Source of the DNA: Pseudomonadota bacterium
Lineage (GTDB): Bacteria; Pseudomonadota; Gammaproteobacteria; Xanthomonadales; Xanthomonadaceae
Length of the DNA stretch: 41,766 nucleotides
Assembly (NCBI GenBank): GCA_018242465.1
Contig: JAFEBY010000057.1
Span: 1-41,766, forward strand
Direction of reading: 5' to 3'
The notes below the pieces were generated by a model. The model ran no database searches. It worked only from the letters and a program-made list of their open reading frames with translations, and had not been told where the DNA came from. The position numbers and the translations under genes were made by a program. Of the stretch, positions 9,341-17,765 are shown piece by piece. Every line of letters begins with the position of its first letter. Within the stretch, counting starts at the first letter, position 1.

Positions 9341-10696
9341 TCACCGGTGCAACAGCAAGAGCGTCGCCAGCCCGAGGAAACTCAGGAAGCCCATCACGTC
9401 GGTGATGGTGGTGAGGATGACGCCGCCGGCCAGCGCCGGATCAAAGCCCATCCGCTTCACCATCACCGGTACGAACACGCCGCCCAGCGCGGCGGCGGTG
9501 AAGTTGATGGTCAGCGCCATCGCGATCACCAGCGCCAGCATCGGGTCGCGGAACCAGGCGAGCACGATGAGGGCAAGCAGCAGGCCGATGCCGATGCCAT
9601 TGATGATGGCGATGCGTACTTCCTTCCATACCAACGTCATCACGTTGCTGGCGCCGATCTGGCCCAGCGCAAGGCCACGCACCATCAGCGCGAGCACCTG
9701 TGTTCCGGAATTGCCGCCCATGCCGGCGACGATCGGCATCAGCACCGCCAGCGAAACCAGGTGGGCAATGGTGCCCTGGAACTGACCGACCACCGATGAT
9801 GCCAGGAAGGCGGTGGCGAGATTGATGGTCAGCCACAGCATGCGGCGTCGGAAGGCGCGGCGCACCGGCGAGAACAGATCCTCTTCCTCGTCGAGGCCGG
9901 CGGCCGACAGCACCTGGTGTTCGGCCTGGTTGCGGATGATGTCGACGACGTCGTCGATGGTGATGCGACCGAGCAAGATGTTGTTGTCATCCACCACTGG
10001 CGCCGAGATCCAGTCGTGGTTGGAGAACTGGCGCGCGACTTCATCTGAAGTTTCGTGGACGTCGATGGCCGGCTGCTCGCCGTCCATCAATTCGTTCACG
10101 GACGTGTTGGAATCGTGGGTGAGCAACGCCTGCAGCGCGATTCGCCCGAGGTACTGGTGGCGCTTGCTGACGACGTAGAGATGATCGGTATGTTCCGGAA
10201 GTTCGCCGCGCAGGCGCAGGTAGCGCAGCACGACGTCGACGGTGGTGTCGGTGCGCACCGTGACCACGTCGGGATTCATCAGGCGGCCGGCGGTGTCCTC
10301 CTCGTAGGACAGTACCTGTTCGAGGCGCTCGCGGTTCTCGCGATCCATCGACTTCAGGACTTCATCGACGACCGTGTCTGGCAAATCGTCGGCGAGGTCT
10401 GCAAGGTCGTCGATGTCGAGGTCCTCGACCGCAGCGACCAGTTCGTCGGGATCCATGTCGGCGATCAGGCCTTCGCGGACTTCCTCGCCGACATGCACCA
10501 GCACCTCGCCGTCGTCCTCGGGATCGACCAGCCCCCACACCACGCTGCGCTTGGCCGGCGGCAGCGATTCCAGCAGGTTGCCGATTTCCGCCGGCGACAG
10601 GGTGTTGACCAGCCGGCGCACCGGGCCGAGGCGGCCGCTGTCGAGCGCGTCGCTGAGCAGGCGCAGCTGTCGAGCGGTCTCAGAGCCTATCTGCAT
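9341..10696 (-). CDS. mgtE: Magnesium transporter MgtE
   Basis: A 451-residue MgtE-family Mg2+ channel. In order: a helical MgtE-N domain (about 1-125, rich in acidic residues, ending near SYEEDTAGRLMNPDVVTV), a CBS pair (about 130-250, including LLGRITIDDVVDII), then the hydrophobic channel domain (about 275-451) with GGNSGTQ and TAAALGG in membrane segments. The family gates Mg2+ entry by Mg2+ binding to the N and CBS domains. It is the last gene of the minus-strand block, 167 bases after ptsI, and converges with the plus-strand surface locus 9 bases away. The start is unusual: ATG 10696 is the only plausible start, because an in-frame TAG lies two codons upstream, and it sits within the arm of a perfect inverted repeat, so residues 1-5 (MQIGS) are encoded by that element. 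Confidence 0.95.
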   Translation of the reverse strand: MQIGSETARQLRLLSDALDSGRLGPVRRLVNTLSPAEIGNLLESLPPAKRSVVWGLVDPEDDGEVLVHVGEEVREGLIADMDPDELVAAVEDLDIDDLADLADDLPDTVVDEVLKSMDRENRERLEQVLSYEEDTAGRLMNPDVVTVRTDTTVDVVLRYLRLRGELPEHTDHLYVVSKRHQYLGRIALQALLTHDSNTSVNELMDGEQPAIDVHETSDEVARQFSNHDWISAPVVDDNNILLGRITIDDVVDIIRNQAEHQVLSAAGLDEEEDLFSPVRRAFRRRMLWLTINLATAFLASSVVGQFQGTIAHLVSLAVLMPIVAGMGGNSGTQVLALMVRGLALGQIGASNVMTLVWKEVRIAIINGIGIGLLLALIVLAWFRDPMLALVIAMALTINFTAAALGGVFVPVMVKRMGFDPALAGGVILTTITDVMGFLSFLGLATLLLLHR

Positions 10697-10756
10697 ACGC
10701 TACCTGGCTCGCGCTGGGGCTGTATGCCCATGATGCATGGTATGCAGATAGGCTCT
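10682..10756. repeat. 75-bp element with perfect 17-bp terminal inverted repeats at the mgtE start
   Basis: The left arm 10682-10698 (agagcctatctgcatac) is exactly complementary to the right arm 10740-10756 (gtatgcagataggctct), with a 41-base interior. The left arm contains the mgtE start codon on the minus strand. The size and perfect ends resemble a MITE or solo remnant of a DDE insertion sequence. No target-site duplication is visible (flanks gtctc and tgtgg). As RNA it could fold and hide the mgtE start. Confidence 0.75.
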
Positions 10757-10863
10757 TGTGGCGGAGGATTTCGGCCAAGGCGCGGATTCCGTTGGGCGGC
10801 CACGCCAAGGCGCGGCGGATCAGGCGTTCATGGCACGATTATCGCCCGCGGAGGTTGCCGCCG

Positions 10864-12588
10864 TCACCCCGCGCCAGCGCTGTCCCGCAGCCAGTGTTCG
10901 ATGGCGGCGCGGTCCTGAAGGCGCAGCAGGTGTGGCAGCATCGCACGGCGCGCTTCGTAATCGCAGGCGCGCACGGCCTTGCGTACTTCCAGCAGGCTCG
11001 ACGGATGCATGCTGAATTGCTCGAGGCCGAGCGTGAGCAGCAGCGGGGCGTAGAGTGGATCGGCGGCGAATTCGCCGCACATCGCTACCGCACGGCCGCG
11101 CAGGCGCGCAGTGCGAATGATGTCGGCGAGCACGCGCAACACCGCCGGATGAAGTGGCGTGTAGAGATCGTCCAGCGCGTCGTTGCCGCGGTCGGCGGCG
11201 AGCAGGTATTGCACAAGATCATTGGTGCCGATCGAGACGAAGTCGACCAGGCCGATCCAGCGCGACAGCGACAGTGCCGCCGAGGGCACTTCGATCATCG
11301 CGCCCAGCGGAACCAGCTCGCGGATCGCCGTATGCGTCTTCGACAGTTCGCCATGCAGGCGTTTCAGGCGCAGGCGCACCGATTTGATCTCTTCGCGCCC
11401 CGACACCATCGGCAGCAGGATGCGCACCGGGCCGTAGGCGGAGGCGCGCAGGATCGCGCGCAATTGATCGTCGAACAGGTCGGGGCGACGCAGCGACAGG
11501 CGGATGCCACGCACGCCGAGCGCGGGATTGGGTTCATCGGTCAGTGCGAGTCCGGTGCGATCGGCCTTGTCGGCGCCGATGTCGAGGGTGCGGATGGTGA
11601 CCGGGCGCCCGGCCATGCCGAGCACGGCATCGCGATAGGCGAGGAATTGTTCTTCTTCGCTCGGGACTTCATCGCGCTGCAGGAACAGGAATTCGGTGCG
11701 ATAAAGACCGACGCCATTGGCGCCGAGCATGTGGCCGGTGGCGATGTCTTCGCGCGTTTCCGCATTGATCCACAGTTCGATGTCCTGGCCATCGCGGGTG
11801 CGGGTGCGTTCGCGGCGCAGCTTCTGCAGGGCCTTGCGTTCGCGTTGCTCTTCGCGTGCCTTGACGCGGTGCTGGCGCAGGTCGGCGGCGGAAGGCTCGA
11901 CAATGATCGTGCCGGTATCGCCATCGACGATCAGGACGTCACCATCGTTGATGTCGGCCAGCGCTTCGCTGGAGCCGCTGACCATCGGCAGGTGCAGGCT
12001 GCGCGCGAGGATGGCGCTGTGCGAATAGGCACTGCCGGCGATGGTGACGATGCCGAGCACGCCCTGTGAGGGCAGGCGCGCGAGATCAGCGGGCGCCACG
12101 CTGGGCGTGACCAGGATGTCGCCGGCGGCACCGGCCACTTCGGCATCGCGCTGGTGCAGCGCGCTGTGGATGCGCAGGATGACCTGATCGATGTCCTCCA
12201 TGCGCCCACGGAGGTAGGCATCGTCCATTGCCGCGAAGGCCGCTGCGACGCGATCGCGTTGCAGGCGCAGGGCGTAGTCGGCGCTGCAATGTTCATCCTG
12301 CACCAGTGATTTCAGACCACGGAGCAGTTCGGGGTCGTCCAACACCAGGGTGTGGACATCGATCAGGTCGCGGACTTCCTTGGTCAGGGTGTCCTGCAGC
12401 TTCTCGCGCAGCGCAGCCATCTCGCCGCGAACCACACCGATCGCCGAGCGCAGGCGCGCCAGTTCGCCCGGAACATCGCTGGCACGGATGCGTTCCTCGC
12501 GGATCTGCAGCGGGTGCGTGTGCACCACGCGGGCGCGACCAAGTGCACTGCCGCGTGCGGCCGGTTGTGCCTGGTACACGCGACGCAT
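10864..12588 (-). CDS. ptsI: PTS enzyme I (phosphoenolpyruvate-protein phosphotransferase)
   Basis: A 574-residue enzyme I, about the length of E. coli PtsI and without the N-terminal GAF domain of PtsP. It takes phosphate from PEP and passes it to HPr. The HPr-binding/phosphohistidine domain contains SHSAILARS with the expected active His at 190; the residues just before it are AY where many enzymes I have RT or PT. The PEP-binding barrel carries GVGLYRTEFLF (about 293-303), RTLDIGADK, and the catalytic Cys in VAMCGEFAADP (Cys504). It lies 3 bases after ptsH in the EIIA-HPr-EI order. With no EIIB or EIIC gene here, the phosphorelay is probably regulatory, feeding the mannose-type EIIA and perhaps PtsN. 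Confidence 0.95.
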   Translation of the reverse strand: MRRVYQAQPAARGSALGRARVVHTHPLQIREERIRASDVPGELARLRSAIGVVRGEMAALREKLQDTLTKEVRDLIDVHTLVLDDPELLRGLKSLVQDEHCSADYALRLQRDRVAAAFAAMDDAYLRGRMEDIDQVILRIHSALHQRDAEVAGAAGDILVTPSVAPADLARLPSQGVLGIVTIAGSAYSHSAILARSLHLPMVSGSSEALADINDGDVLIVDGDTGTIIVEPSAADLRQHRVKAREEQRERKALQKLRRERTRTRDGQDIELWINAETREDIATGHMLGANGVGLYRTEFLFLQRDEVPSEEEQFLAYRDAVLGMAGRPVTIRTLDIGADKADRTGLALTDEPNPALGVRGIRLSLRRPDLFDDQLRAILRASAYGPVRILLPMVSGREEIKSVRLRLKRLHGELSKTHTAIRELVPLGAMIEVPSAALSLSRWIGLVDFVSIGTNDLVQYLLAADRGNDALDDLYTPLHPAVLRVLADIIRTARLRGRAVAMCGEFAADPLYAPLLLTLGLEQFSMHPSSLLEVRKAVRACDYEARRAMLPHLLRLQDRAAIEHWLRDSAGAG

Positions 12589-12591
12589 GGG

Positions 12592-12861
12592 TTACTCGCC
12601 CTCGTCGAAACGGCGCGCGAACAGGTCGACGACCGCGGCGACCGCGGCATCGGCATCTTCGCCTTCGGCGCGGACCACTACCGTGGTGCCGACACCGGCG
12701 GCCAGCATCATCACGCCCATGATGCTTTTGGCGTCGACTTCGCGGCCACGCGCGGCAATCATGATCTTCGACTTGAACGATGCAGTGGTCTGCACCAGTT
12801 TTGCGCTGGCCCGGGCATGCAGGCCGAGCTTGTTGATGACGGGGATCTCGCGCTCGATCAT
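12592..12861 (-). CDS. ptsH: HPr-family phosphocarrier protein
   Basis: An 89-residue HPr. His15 is in LGLHARASAKLV, the site phosphorylated by enzyme I, and Ser46 is in AKSIMGVMML, the site phosphorylated by HPr kinase, both at canonical positions. Keeping Ser46 makes sense because hprK lies three genes upstream in the same run. It is separated by 3 bases from the EIIA gene before it and from ptsI after it, so the three form a tight unit. It links the PEP-driven relay to HprK-dependent regulation. Confidence 0.96.
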   Translation of the reverse strand: MIEREIPVINKLGLHARASAKLVQTTASFKSKIMIAARGREVDAKSIMGVMMLAAGVGTTVVVRAEGEDADAAVAAVVDLFARRFDEGE

Positions 12862-12864
12862 CGC

Positions 12865-13257
12865 TCAGCCTTCGTCCAGGACAACACCGTTGCGGCCGCC
12901 CACCGATGCGATCGACTGCAAACCGGCGAGGTCGTGGTCGGCATAGTTCATCACCCGCAACACCATCGGCAGGCTCACGCCCGCCACGCGCTTCGCCGGC
13001 GTGCCCAGACGCACCAGTTGCGCGGCGAGATTACTCGGGCTGGCGCCATAGACATCGGTCAGCACCAGCACGCCTTCGCCGTCGTCGACCTTGCGCAGTT
13101 CGGCGCTCGCCAGCGGCAACGCGGTTTGCGGGTCGAGGTCGAACGGCAATTCGTAGACCCCGGTTTTGAGCGGCAACTGTCGCAACAGGCGTTCGGCCAC
13201 GGTCAGCATTGGCCGGCCGATGCCTTCATGGGTGACGAGGAGGAGTCCGACGCTCAT
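12865..13257 (-). CDS. PTS EIIA component, mannose/fructose (Man) family
   Basis: 130 residues, the size of a single EIIA-Man domain. It begins MSVGLLLVTHEGIG, with His10 as the expected phosphorylation site, and contains VLVLTDVYGASPSNLA, typical of the family. In E. coli this domain is fused to EIIB in ManX; here it stands alone and no EIIB, EIIC or EIID gene is in view. Similar solitary proteins occur beside ptsH-ptsI in other proteobacteria with HPr kinase. It is therefore more likely a phospho-regulated sensor than part of a sugar transporter. It precedes ptsH by 3 bases and follows rapZ by 30. Confidence 0.9.
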   Translation of the reverse strand: MSVGLLLVTHEGIGRPMLTVAERLLRQLPLKTGVYELPFDLDPQTALPLASAELRKVDDGEGVLVLTDVYGASPSNLAAQLVRLGTPAKRVAGVSLPMVLRVMNYADHDLAGLQSIASVGGRNGVVLDEG

Positions 13258-13287
13258 GCCATCAAATTAGCATGAAGACCGCGACGA

Positions 13288-14154
13288 TCACTCGAGTTCG
13301 CGATGGAAGGTGGCGACCTCATCCCAGCCCCGGGCGCGGGCGTGCTCGGCGATCACTTCGGCGAGGTAGACCGAGCGATGGCGGCCGCCGGTGCAACCGA
13401 AGGCGACGGTGACATAGCTGCGGGTTTCACCCTGCAGTTTGGGCAGCCAGGTGTCGAGGAAGTCTGTCACCTGTTTCACATAGGTGGAGACTTCCGGTTC
13501 TCCTTCGAAGTATTCGCGCACTGCCTGGTCGCGCCCGGACAGCGGGCGCAATGCCGGCTCCCAATGCGGGTTGGGCAGCATGCGCGCATCGAGCACGAAG
13601 TCGGCGTCGGCGGGGATGCCGCGCTTGTAGGCGAACGATTCGAACAGCAAGGACAGTTGGTGGTCGGGGGCGACGCCGAGTTCCTTGGTCAGCATGCGCC
13701 GCAGTTGGTGCACGTTGAGTGCGCTGGTATCGATCAAGACGTCGGACAGTGCACGCAAGGGTTTCAACGCCTGGCGCTCAAGGCGCAACGAATCGGCCAG
13801 CGCCAGGCCGAGATGGCTCAGCGGGTGCTTGCTGCGCGATTCCGAATAGCGCTTCATCAGCACTTCGTCGGAGCTCTCGAGGAAGATCAGTTGTGGATCG
13901 AGCCCGATTGCACCGACTTCGCCCAGCCATTCCGGCATCTGCGCGAGATCGCTGCGACTGCGGATGTCGATGCTCGCGGCCATGCGCTCGACCGGGAACC
14001 CGTCGTCGGCGATCATCCGGCGTGCCCATTCCGGCAGCATTTCCGCGGGAAGGTTGTCGACGCAATGGAAGCCGAGGTTTTCCAGTGTGCGCAGCGCCAC
14101 CGATTTGCCGGAACCCGACATGCCCGTGACCAGGATGAGGCGGGGCGTGGTCAT
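13288..14154 (-). CDS. rapZ: RNase adapter / nucleotide-binding protein RapZ
   Basis: A 288-residue RapZ/YvcJ protein. The Walker A motif GMSGSGKS is at residues 11-18, followed by [13 protein letters not shown], and the C-terminal domain has [17 protein letters not shown], the family's conserved ligand-binding motif. In E. coli RapZ senses glucosamine-6-phosphate and steers small RNAs controlling GlmS to RNase E; the role here should be comparable but is not tested. The start overlaps the hprK stop by 4 bases. The rpoN-hpf-ptsN-rapZ association is conserved in gammaproteobacteria, here with hprK inserted between ptsN and rapZ. Confidence 0.96.
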   Translation of the reverse strand: MTTPRLILVTGMSGSGKSVALRTLENLGFHCVDNLPAEMLPEWARRMIADDGFPVERMAASIDIRSRSDLAQMPEWLGEVGAIGLDPQLIFLESSDEVLMKRYSESRSKHPLSHLGLALADSLRLERQALKPLRALSDVLIDTSALNVHQLRRMLTKELGVAPDHQLSLLFESFAYKRGIPADADFVLDARMLPNPHWEPALRPLSGRDQAVREYFEGEPEVSTYVKQVTDFLDTWLPKLQGETRSYVTVAFGCTGGRHRSVYLAEVIAEHARARGWDEVATFHRELE

Positions 14155-15098
14155 GACGAAGGTTCCAGAAAGTGCGAATGGCGAGCCATGAAGGCGGCAG
14201 CGACATCGACGCCCTTGGCCCGCAGGATGTGCTGGCGCGTCGCCGCTTCGGCGAGCACAGCGAGGTTGCGGCCGGGCATCACCGGCAGGGTGATGCGCGG
14301 GACGTCGAGGTCGAGGATCCGCTGCGTGTCGAGGTCGCCGGTGAGGCGATCCATGCCGCCTGGTTTCGGTTCCAGGTGCGGGCGGGTGAGATGCACGATC
14401 AGGCGCAGGTATTTGTTGCGCTTCACCGCAGTGTCGCCGAAGGTCTGGCGCACGTTGAGCACGCCGATGCCGCGCACTTCCAGCATGTCCTGCAGGATTT
14501 CCGGACAGGTGCCGTCGAGCACGTCGGGCGCGATCTGGGTGAACTCTGGCGCATCGTCGGCAACGATGCGATGGCCGCGCGTGATCAGTTCCAGCGCGAG
14601 TTCGCTCTTGCCCGAACCGGATTCGCCGGTGATCAGCACGCCGATCGAATAAATCTCCATGAACACGCCATGCAGCGTGATGCGCGGTGCGAGCCGGCGT
14701 GCGAGGAAATACTGAATGTGGTTGAACAGCTCATGCCCGCGGCGCGGCGATAACCATAACGGCGTGTCGCTTTCCTCGGCGGCCTGCAGCAGGTCGGCCG
14801 GGCAGTCCTGGTTCTTGCTGATCACCAGCGCCAGGGGACGGGCGTCGATCATGCGGCCGATGGCGTCCCAGCGCGGGCGCGCGTCGAGCGAATCCAGCCA
14901 CGCCAGTTCCTCTGCACCGAGGATTTGCACCTTGTTTGGGTAGATGATGTTGAGATAGCCGGCCAGCGACGGACGCCGTGCATTGGTCTCGACCGCTTCG
15001 AGCACCTGCGAATCGCCGTTGCGGCCGGCCAGCCAGCGCAGGTCAAGCCGCGATTGAAGCCCGTCGAAGGTTTCGCGTGCGGTGACCGACAGCGTCAT
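14151..15098 (-). CDS. hprK: HPr kinase/phosphorylase
   Basis: A 315-residue bifunctional HPr(Ser) kinase/phosphorylase. The P-loop GESGSGKS is at 158-165, preceded by [17 protein letters not shown], which contains the conserved catalytic His (143); the C-terminal part carries [18 protein letters not shown], matching the HprK signature. It modifies HPr on Ser46, a residue present in the ptsH product of this cluster. HprK is typical of Firmicutes but also occurs in several proteobacterial lineages, and its place between ptsN and rapZ is a Xanthomonadales-like arrangement. It overlaps ptsN and rapZ by 4 bases each. Confidence 0.96.
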   Translation of the reverse strand: MTLSVTARETFDGLQSRLDLRWLAGRNGDSQVLEAVETNARRPSLAGYLNIIYPNKVQILGAEELAWLDSLDARPRWDAIGRMIDARPLALVISKNQDCPADLLQAAEESDTPLWLSPRRGHELFNHIQYFLARRLAPRITLHGVFMEIYSIGVLITGESGSGKSELALELITRGHRIVADDAPEFTQIAPDVLDGTCPEILQDMLEVRGIGVLNVRQTFGDTAVKRNKYLRLIVHLTRPHLEPKPGGMDRLTGDLDTQRILDLDVPRITLPVMPGRNLAVLAEAATRQHILRAKGVDVAAAFMARHSHFLEPSS

Positions 15099-15523
15099 GG
15101 CAATTCGCCTCCGGCGAGCAGTCGGAACAACACGTCGTTATCCGCTGCGCTGCGCAAGCGATCACGCAAGTCATCGTCGGAAAACAGTGCGGCGATATCG
15201 GCCAATGCATGCAGGTGCAATTGGGGGTTGTCCGTTGGCATCAGCAAGGCGAACACGAGGTCGACTTGCTGGTCGCCGAATAGGGCTGGTGACGCGAGGC
15301 GCAGGAAGGCGCCCACGGGCACCTTCAAGCCGGCGATGCGACCATGCGGAACCGCGACACCGTGGCCGATCGCGGTGCTGCCCATTTGTTCGCGCTGCAG
15401 CAATGCCTCGAGCGCGCCGGGTTGGCCGAGCAGGTCGGCGACCGCAGCCAGGGCGTCTTGGGGGTCGAGCGCGCGTTCGCTGGTGCTGACGCGTTCGCGA
15501 TTGAGCAATGAGGCAATCGGCAT
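15095..15523 (-). CDS. ptsN: PTS nitrogen regulatory protein EIIA-Ntr
   Basis: 142 residues of the EIIA-Ntr (fructose/mannitol EIIA) fold. The phosphorylatable His60 is in [11 protein letters not shown], preceded by REQMGSTA as in other PtsN proteins. PtsN links the PEP relay to potassium, nitrogen and envelope stress control in other gammaproteobacteria. It overlaps hprK by 4 bases. Upstream, where hpf would normally follow almost directly, there is instead a 264-bp inverted-repeat element whose end lies 5 bases from the ATG. No strong Shine-Dalgarno sequence is visible outside that arm, so the element probably affects ptsN translation or cuts it off from rpoN-hpf transcription. Confidence 0.95.
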   Translation of the reverse strand: MPIASLLNRERVSTSERALDPQDALAAVADLLGQPGALEALLQREQMGSTAIGHGVAVPHGRIAGLKVPVGAFLRLASPALFGDQQVDLVFALLMPTDNPQLHLHALADIAALFSDDDLRDRLRSAADNDVLFRLLAGGELP

Positions 15524-15528
15524 GGATA

Positions 15529-15792
15529 GGGCCTGTTCGCGCTATCGGGACAGGATCATGTTGCCGTGCGTGGCCGTCAGGTGGTCGCGGGTGGCGCTGC
15601 GACAGGCTGGTTGCCTGTTCAAGCCGCGTGCGGCCGCATGGCGGCCACGCACGGCAACCCGCAGGGCCGCGCCGAGGCGCATGCGCTGCGGCGTCATCAC
15701 TCGCTCATTGATCGACATAAACTCACTCGTTCTTCCTTGCATCGCATGCGCGTCGGCGCGGCATGACCTGTCCCGATAGCGCGAACAGGCCC
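15529..15792. repeat. 264-bp nested inverted-repeat element between hpf and ptsN
   Basis: The outer arms 15529-15554 and 15767-15792 are 26 bp each and exactly complementary (gggcctgttcgc at the left end, gcgaacaggccc at the right), and pairing continues imperfectly for about 5 more bases inward. Inside is a second perfect pair, 15561-15575 (ttgccgtgcgtggcc) with 15643-15657, and a small pair acaggc 15602 / gcctgt 15613. There is no convincing gene inside; a 66-codon antisense frame is rejected. It looks like a non-autonomous mobile palindrome or the remnant of one. Confidence 0.85.
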
Positions 15793-15854
15793 AGGCCGGG
15801 GAGGTGCAGGCCGCAAGGATATCGCAGCCTGCACGCGCGCGTGCCCGGCGCTCC

Positions 15855-16172
15855 TTATACCTGCTGTCGCACCGAATCGCCGCGGCCGTGATCGACCATG
15901 CGGTCTTTCACTTTCATCAACGAACGATCCAGCTTGTCCACCAGCATGTCGATCGCCGCATACATCGTCGGTGCGCTGGCTTCGGCATGCAGGCTGCGGC
16001 CGTTGACGACCACCGTGCCTTCCGCGCAATGGTTCGGCTTGTCGATGGAGAGTTGGATCTTCGAGTCGAACGGGTGCTCGAAGTGGCGGCCGAGTCGCTG
16101 GAACTTTTCGTTCGCATAGCTGCGCAGCGCGTCGGTGACTTCAAGCTGGTGGCCGTGGACTTCGAGATTCAT
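15855..16172 (-). CDS. hpf: Ribosome hibernation promoting factor HPF (short form)
   Basis: 105 residues from ATG 16172, chosen because AGGAG lies 6 bases upstream and homologues start MNLEVHGHQLEVTDALRSY. The sequence matches the short HPF/YfiA fold (NEKFQRLGRHFEHPFDSKIQ, then DMYAAID-like MYAAIDMLVDKLDRSL). The protein binds the 30S decoding region and promotes inactive 70S or 100S ribosomes in stationary phase. It follows rpoN by 84 bases, the conserved rpoN-hpf arrangement. The region before the gene includes an AT-rich patch at 16235-16257. Confidence 0.95.
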   Translation of the reverse strand: MNLEVHGHQLEVTDALRSYANEKFQRLGRHFEHPFDSKIQLSIDKPNHCAEGTVVVNGRSLHAEASAPTMYAAIDMLVDKLDRSLMKVKDRMVDHGRGDSVRQQV

Positions 16173-16256
16173 GGCGGCTCCTGTGTCGCCCGGATGGGCG
16201 CATCCAGCATTGCGCAATCCGCGGCCGTTGGGGTGAAAATTTCGTCAACAAAATCG

Positions 16257-17714
16257 TCAATTCATGCGCACGCGTTCGTTCGACGGTGGAATGCGCAGGA
16301 GGTCACGATATTTCGCGATGGTGCGACGGGCGACCGGGACTCCGGATTGCTTCAGCTTGTCGGCCAGGGCAGCGTCTGACAGCGGTTTGCGCGGATCTTC
16401 GGCAGCGATCAGCTGGCGCAGCATCGACTGGATTGCGCCGCTCGACGCTTCGCCGCCGGCGCCGGTGTCGATGCCGGAAGCGAAGAACGCGCGCAACGGC
16501 AGGGTGCCGCGCGGGGTGCGCACGTGCTTGCGGGCGATGGCTCGGGAAATGGTTGATTCATGCAGCCCGAGTTTCACCGACAGTTCGCGCAGGGTGAGTG
16601 GGCGCAGCGCCTGCTCGCCGAATTCGAGGAAGCCCGATTGTTCGCGCGCCAGGCAGCGCACCACGTTGAGCAGGGTTTCGCCGCGGGCGCGGATGCCCTT
16701 GAGCAACCAGCGCGCTTCCTGCAGCTGGCCGCGCAGATAGCTGGCGTCATCGCGGCTGGCGCGACGAATCATCCGCACATATCCTTCGTGGATGCCGATG
16801 CGCGGCACAGAGTTGCCGGTCAGGGCGACGTTCCAGACGCCGCGGTCGCGCCAGATCACCGCGTCCGGGATCACGTAGGTGTCCTGCTCCAGTGACGCCA
16901 TCGCCGCGCCGGGCTTGGGGTCGAGGCTGCGCAACAGGGTAATCGCCGCGGTGGCGTCCTCGCTGTTGCAGCCGAGCAGGCGGGCGGCGCCATCGATGCC
17001 GAGTTTCGGCAGGCGCTCCAGTTGCGGGCCGCACAGGGCGAGGGCGAAGTCGCGTTCGCGCGAAGGGGGGAGCATCCGCAATTGCAGCGACAGGCATTCG
17101 CCAAGATCGCGGGCGCCGACGCCGGGCGGATCGAAGCGTTGTACCTGCGCCAGTACTGCGGTGATTTCGTCATTGCCGGCCTCGATATCGGGACGCAGGG
17201 CCTCGGCGATGGCGTCGAGTGAATCGCGCAGGTAGCCGTCGTCGTCGATGGCATCGATCAGGGCCACGCCGATCGCCTGGGCGCGGGCGTCGAGCGGGCT
17301 CAGGTGCAGTTGCCAGCGCAGGTGTTCCTGCAGCGATTCCTGCGCGGCGCGATTGAGCCGCGGGTCCTCGTCACCGTCGTCGTTGCCCGGCGTCCACTGG
17401 CCGATGACATCGCCCTCATCGAGCTTCCATTCGACATCGCCGAGGTTGTTGGCTTCGCCGTCTTCGTGTGCAGCCTCGGCCTCACGGGTGTCCCCGCCCA
17501 CATCCCCGTCCTCGTCTGGCTCAAGCGTGTCGCGGCTGTCGCTGGTACCGAGTTCGCCGCCTTCCAACCAGTCGAGCAAGGGATTGTTCTCGATCGCTTG
17601 GGCGACTTCCGCTTCCAGTTCCAGCGCCGAGAGTTGCAACAGGTGCAGCGACTGGCGCAGCTGTGGCGTGAGCGACAGCTGTTGCGACTGCGAAAGATTG
17701 ACCTGCTGCTTCAA
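16257..17714 (-). CDS. rpoN: RNA polymerase sigma-54 factor RpoN
   Basis: 485 residues. The glutamine-rich activator-interaction region begins KQQVNLSQSQQLSLTPQLRQ, followed by an acidic linker (about 60-110), the core-binding region, a helix-turn-helix (LTLRELSVKLGLHESTISRA, about 376-395) and the RpoN box ARRTIAKYRD at 462-471, which reads the -24 promoter element. The start is TTG at 17714, supported by homology (RpoN normally begins MKQ) and by GGAGG 4 bases upstream. The start codon and ribosome-binding site lie in one arm of a hairpin at 17713-17746. It follows lptB by 51 bases. Confidence 0.96.
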   Translation of the reverse strand: MKQQVNLSQSQQLSLTPQLRQSLHLLQLSALELEAEVAQAIENNPLLDWLEGGELGTSDSRDTLEPDEDGDVGGDTREAEAAHEDGEANNLGDVEWKLDEGDVIGQWTPGNDDGDEDPRLNRAAQESLQEHLRWQLHLSPLDARAQAIGVALIDAIDDDGYLRDSLDAIAEALRPDIEAGNDEITAVLAQVQRFDPPGVGARDLGECLSLQLRMLPPSRERDFALALCGPQLERLPKLGIDGAARLLGCNSEDATAAITLLRSLDPKPGAAMASLEQDTYVIPDAVIWRDRGVWNVALTGNSVPRIGIHEGYVRMIRRASRDDASYLRGQLQEARWLLKGIRARGETLLNVVRCLAREQSGFLEFGEQALRPLTLRELSVKLGLHESTISRAIARKHVRTPRGTLPLRAFFASGIDTGAGGEASSGAIQSMLRQLIAAEDPRKPLSDAALADKLKQSGVPVARRTIAKYRDLLRIPPSNERVRMN

Positions 17715-17746
17715 ACCGCCTCCGGGGGGATCGGATCAGGCGGTTT
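17713..17746 (-). promoter_or_regulatory. Hairpin over the rpoN ribosome-binding site and TTG start
   Basis: aaaccgcct (17713-17721) and aggcggttt (17738-17746) form a perfect 9-bp stem with a 16-base loop in the lptB-rpoN leader. On the minus-strand transcript the 3' arm holds the end of the Shine-Dalgarno region and the first bases of the TTG codon. A 12-bp palindrome, ccgtcatgacgg, lies just upstream at 17747-17758. Folding would be expected to restrict rpoN translation; a control role is inference. Confidence 0.5.
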
Positions 17747-17765
17747 CCGTCATGACGGTGTTTTG

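Noticed and set aside
10757-10863. Mg2+ riboswitch or gene between ptsI and mgtE
   Set aside because: The stretch has only an 11-base direct repeat (ccaaggcgcgg at 10775 and 10805) and no structure resembling a known Mg2+-sensing leader.
10055-12069. Plus-strand open frames of 287 and 437 codons over mgtE and ptsI
   Set aside because: They are antisense to two genes with complete family motifs, and their translations are low-complexity Arg/Gly/Ala-rich.
15542-15742. 66-codon minus-strand frame inside the ptsN-upstream element
   Set aside because: It lies within the inverted repeats, has Arg/Ala-rich composition and no motif. It could be a remnant, but there is no support for a gene.
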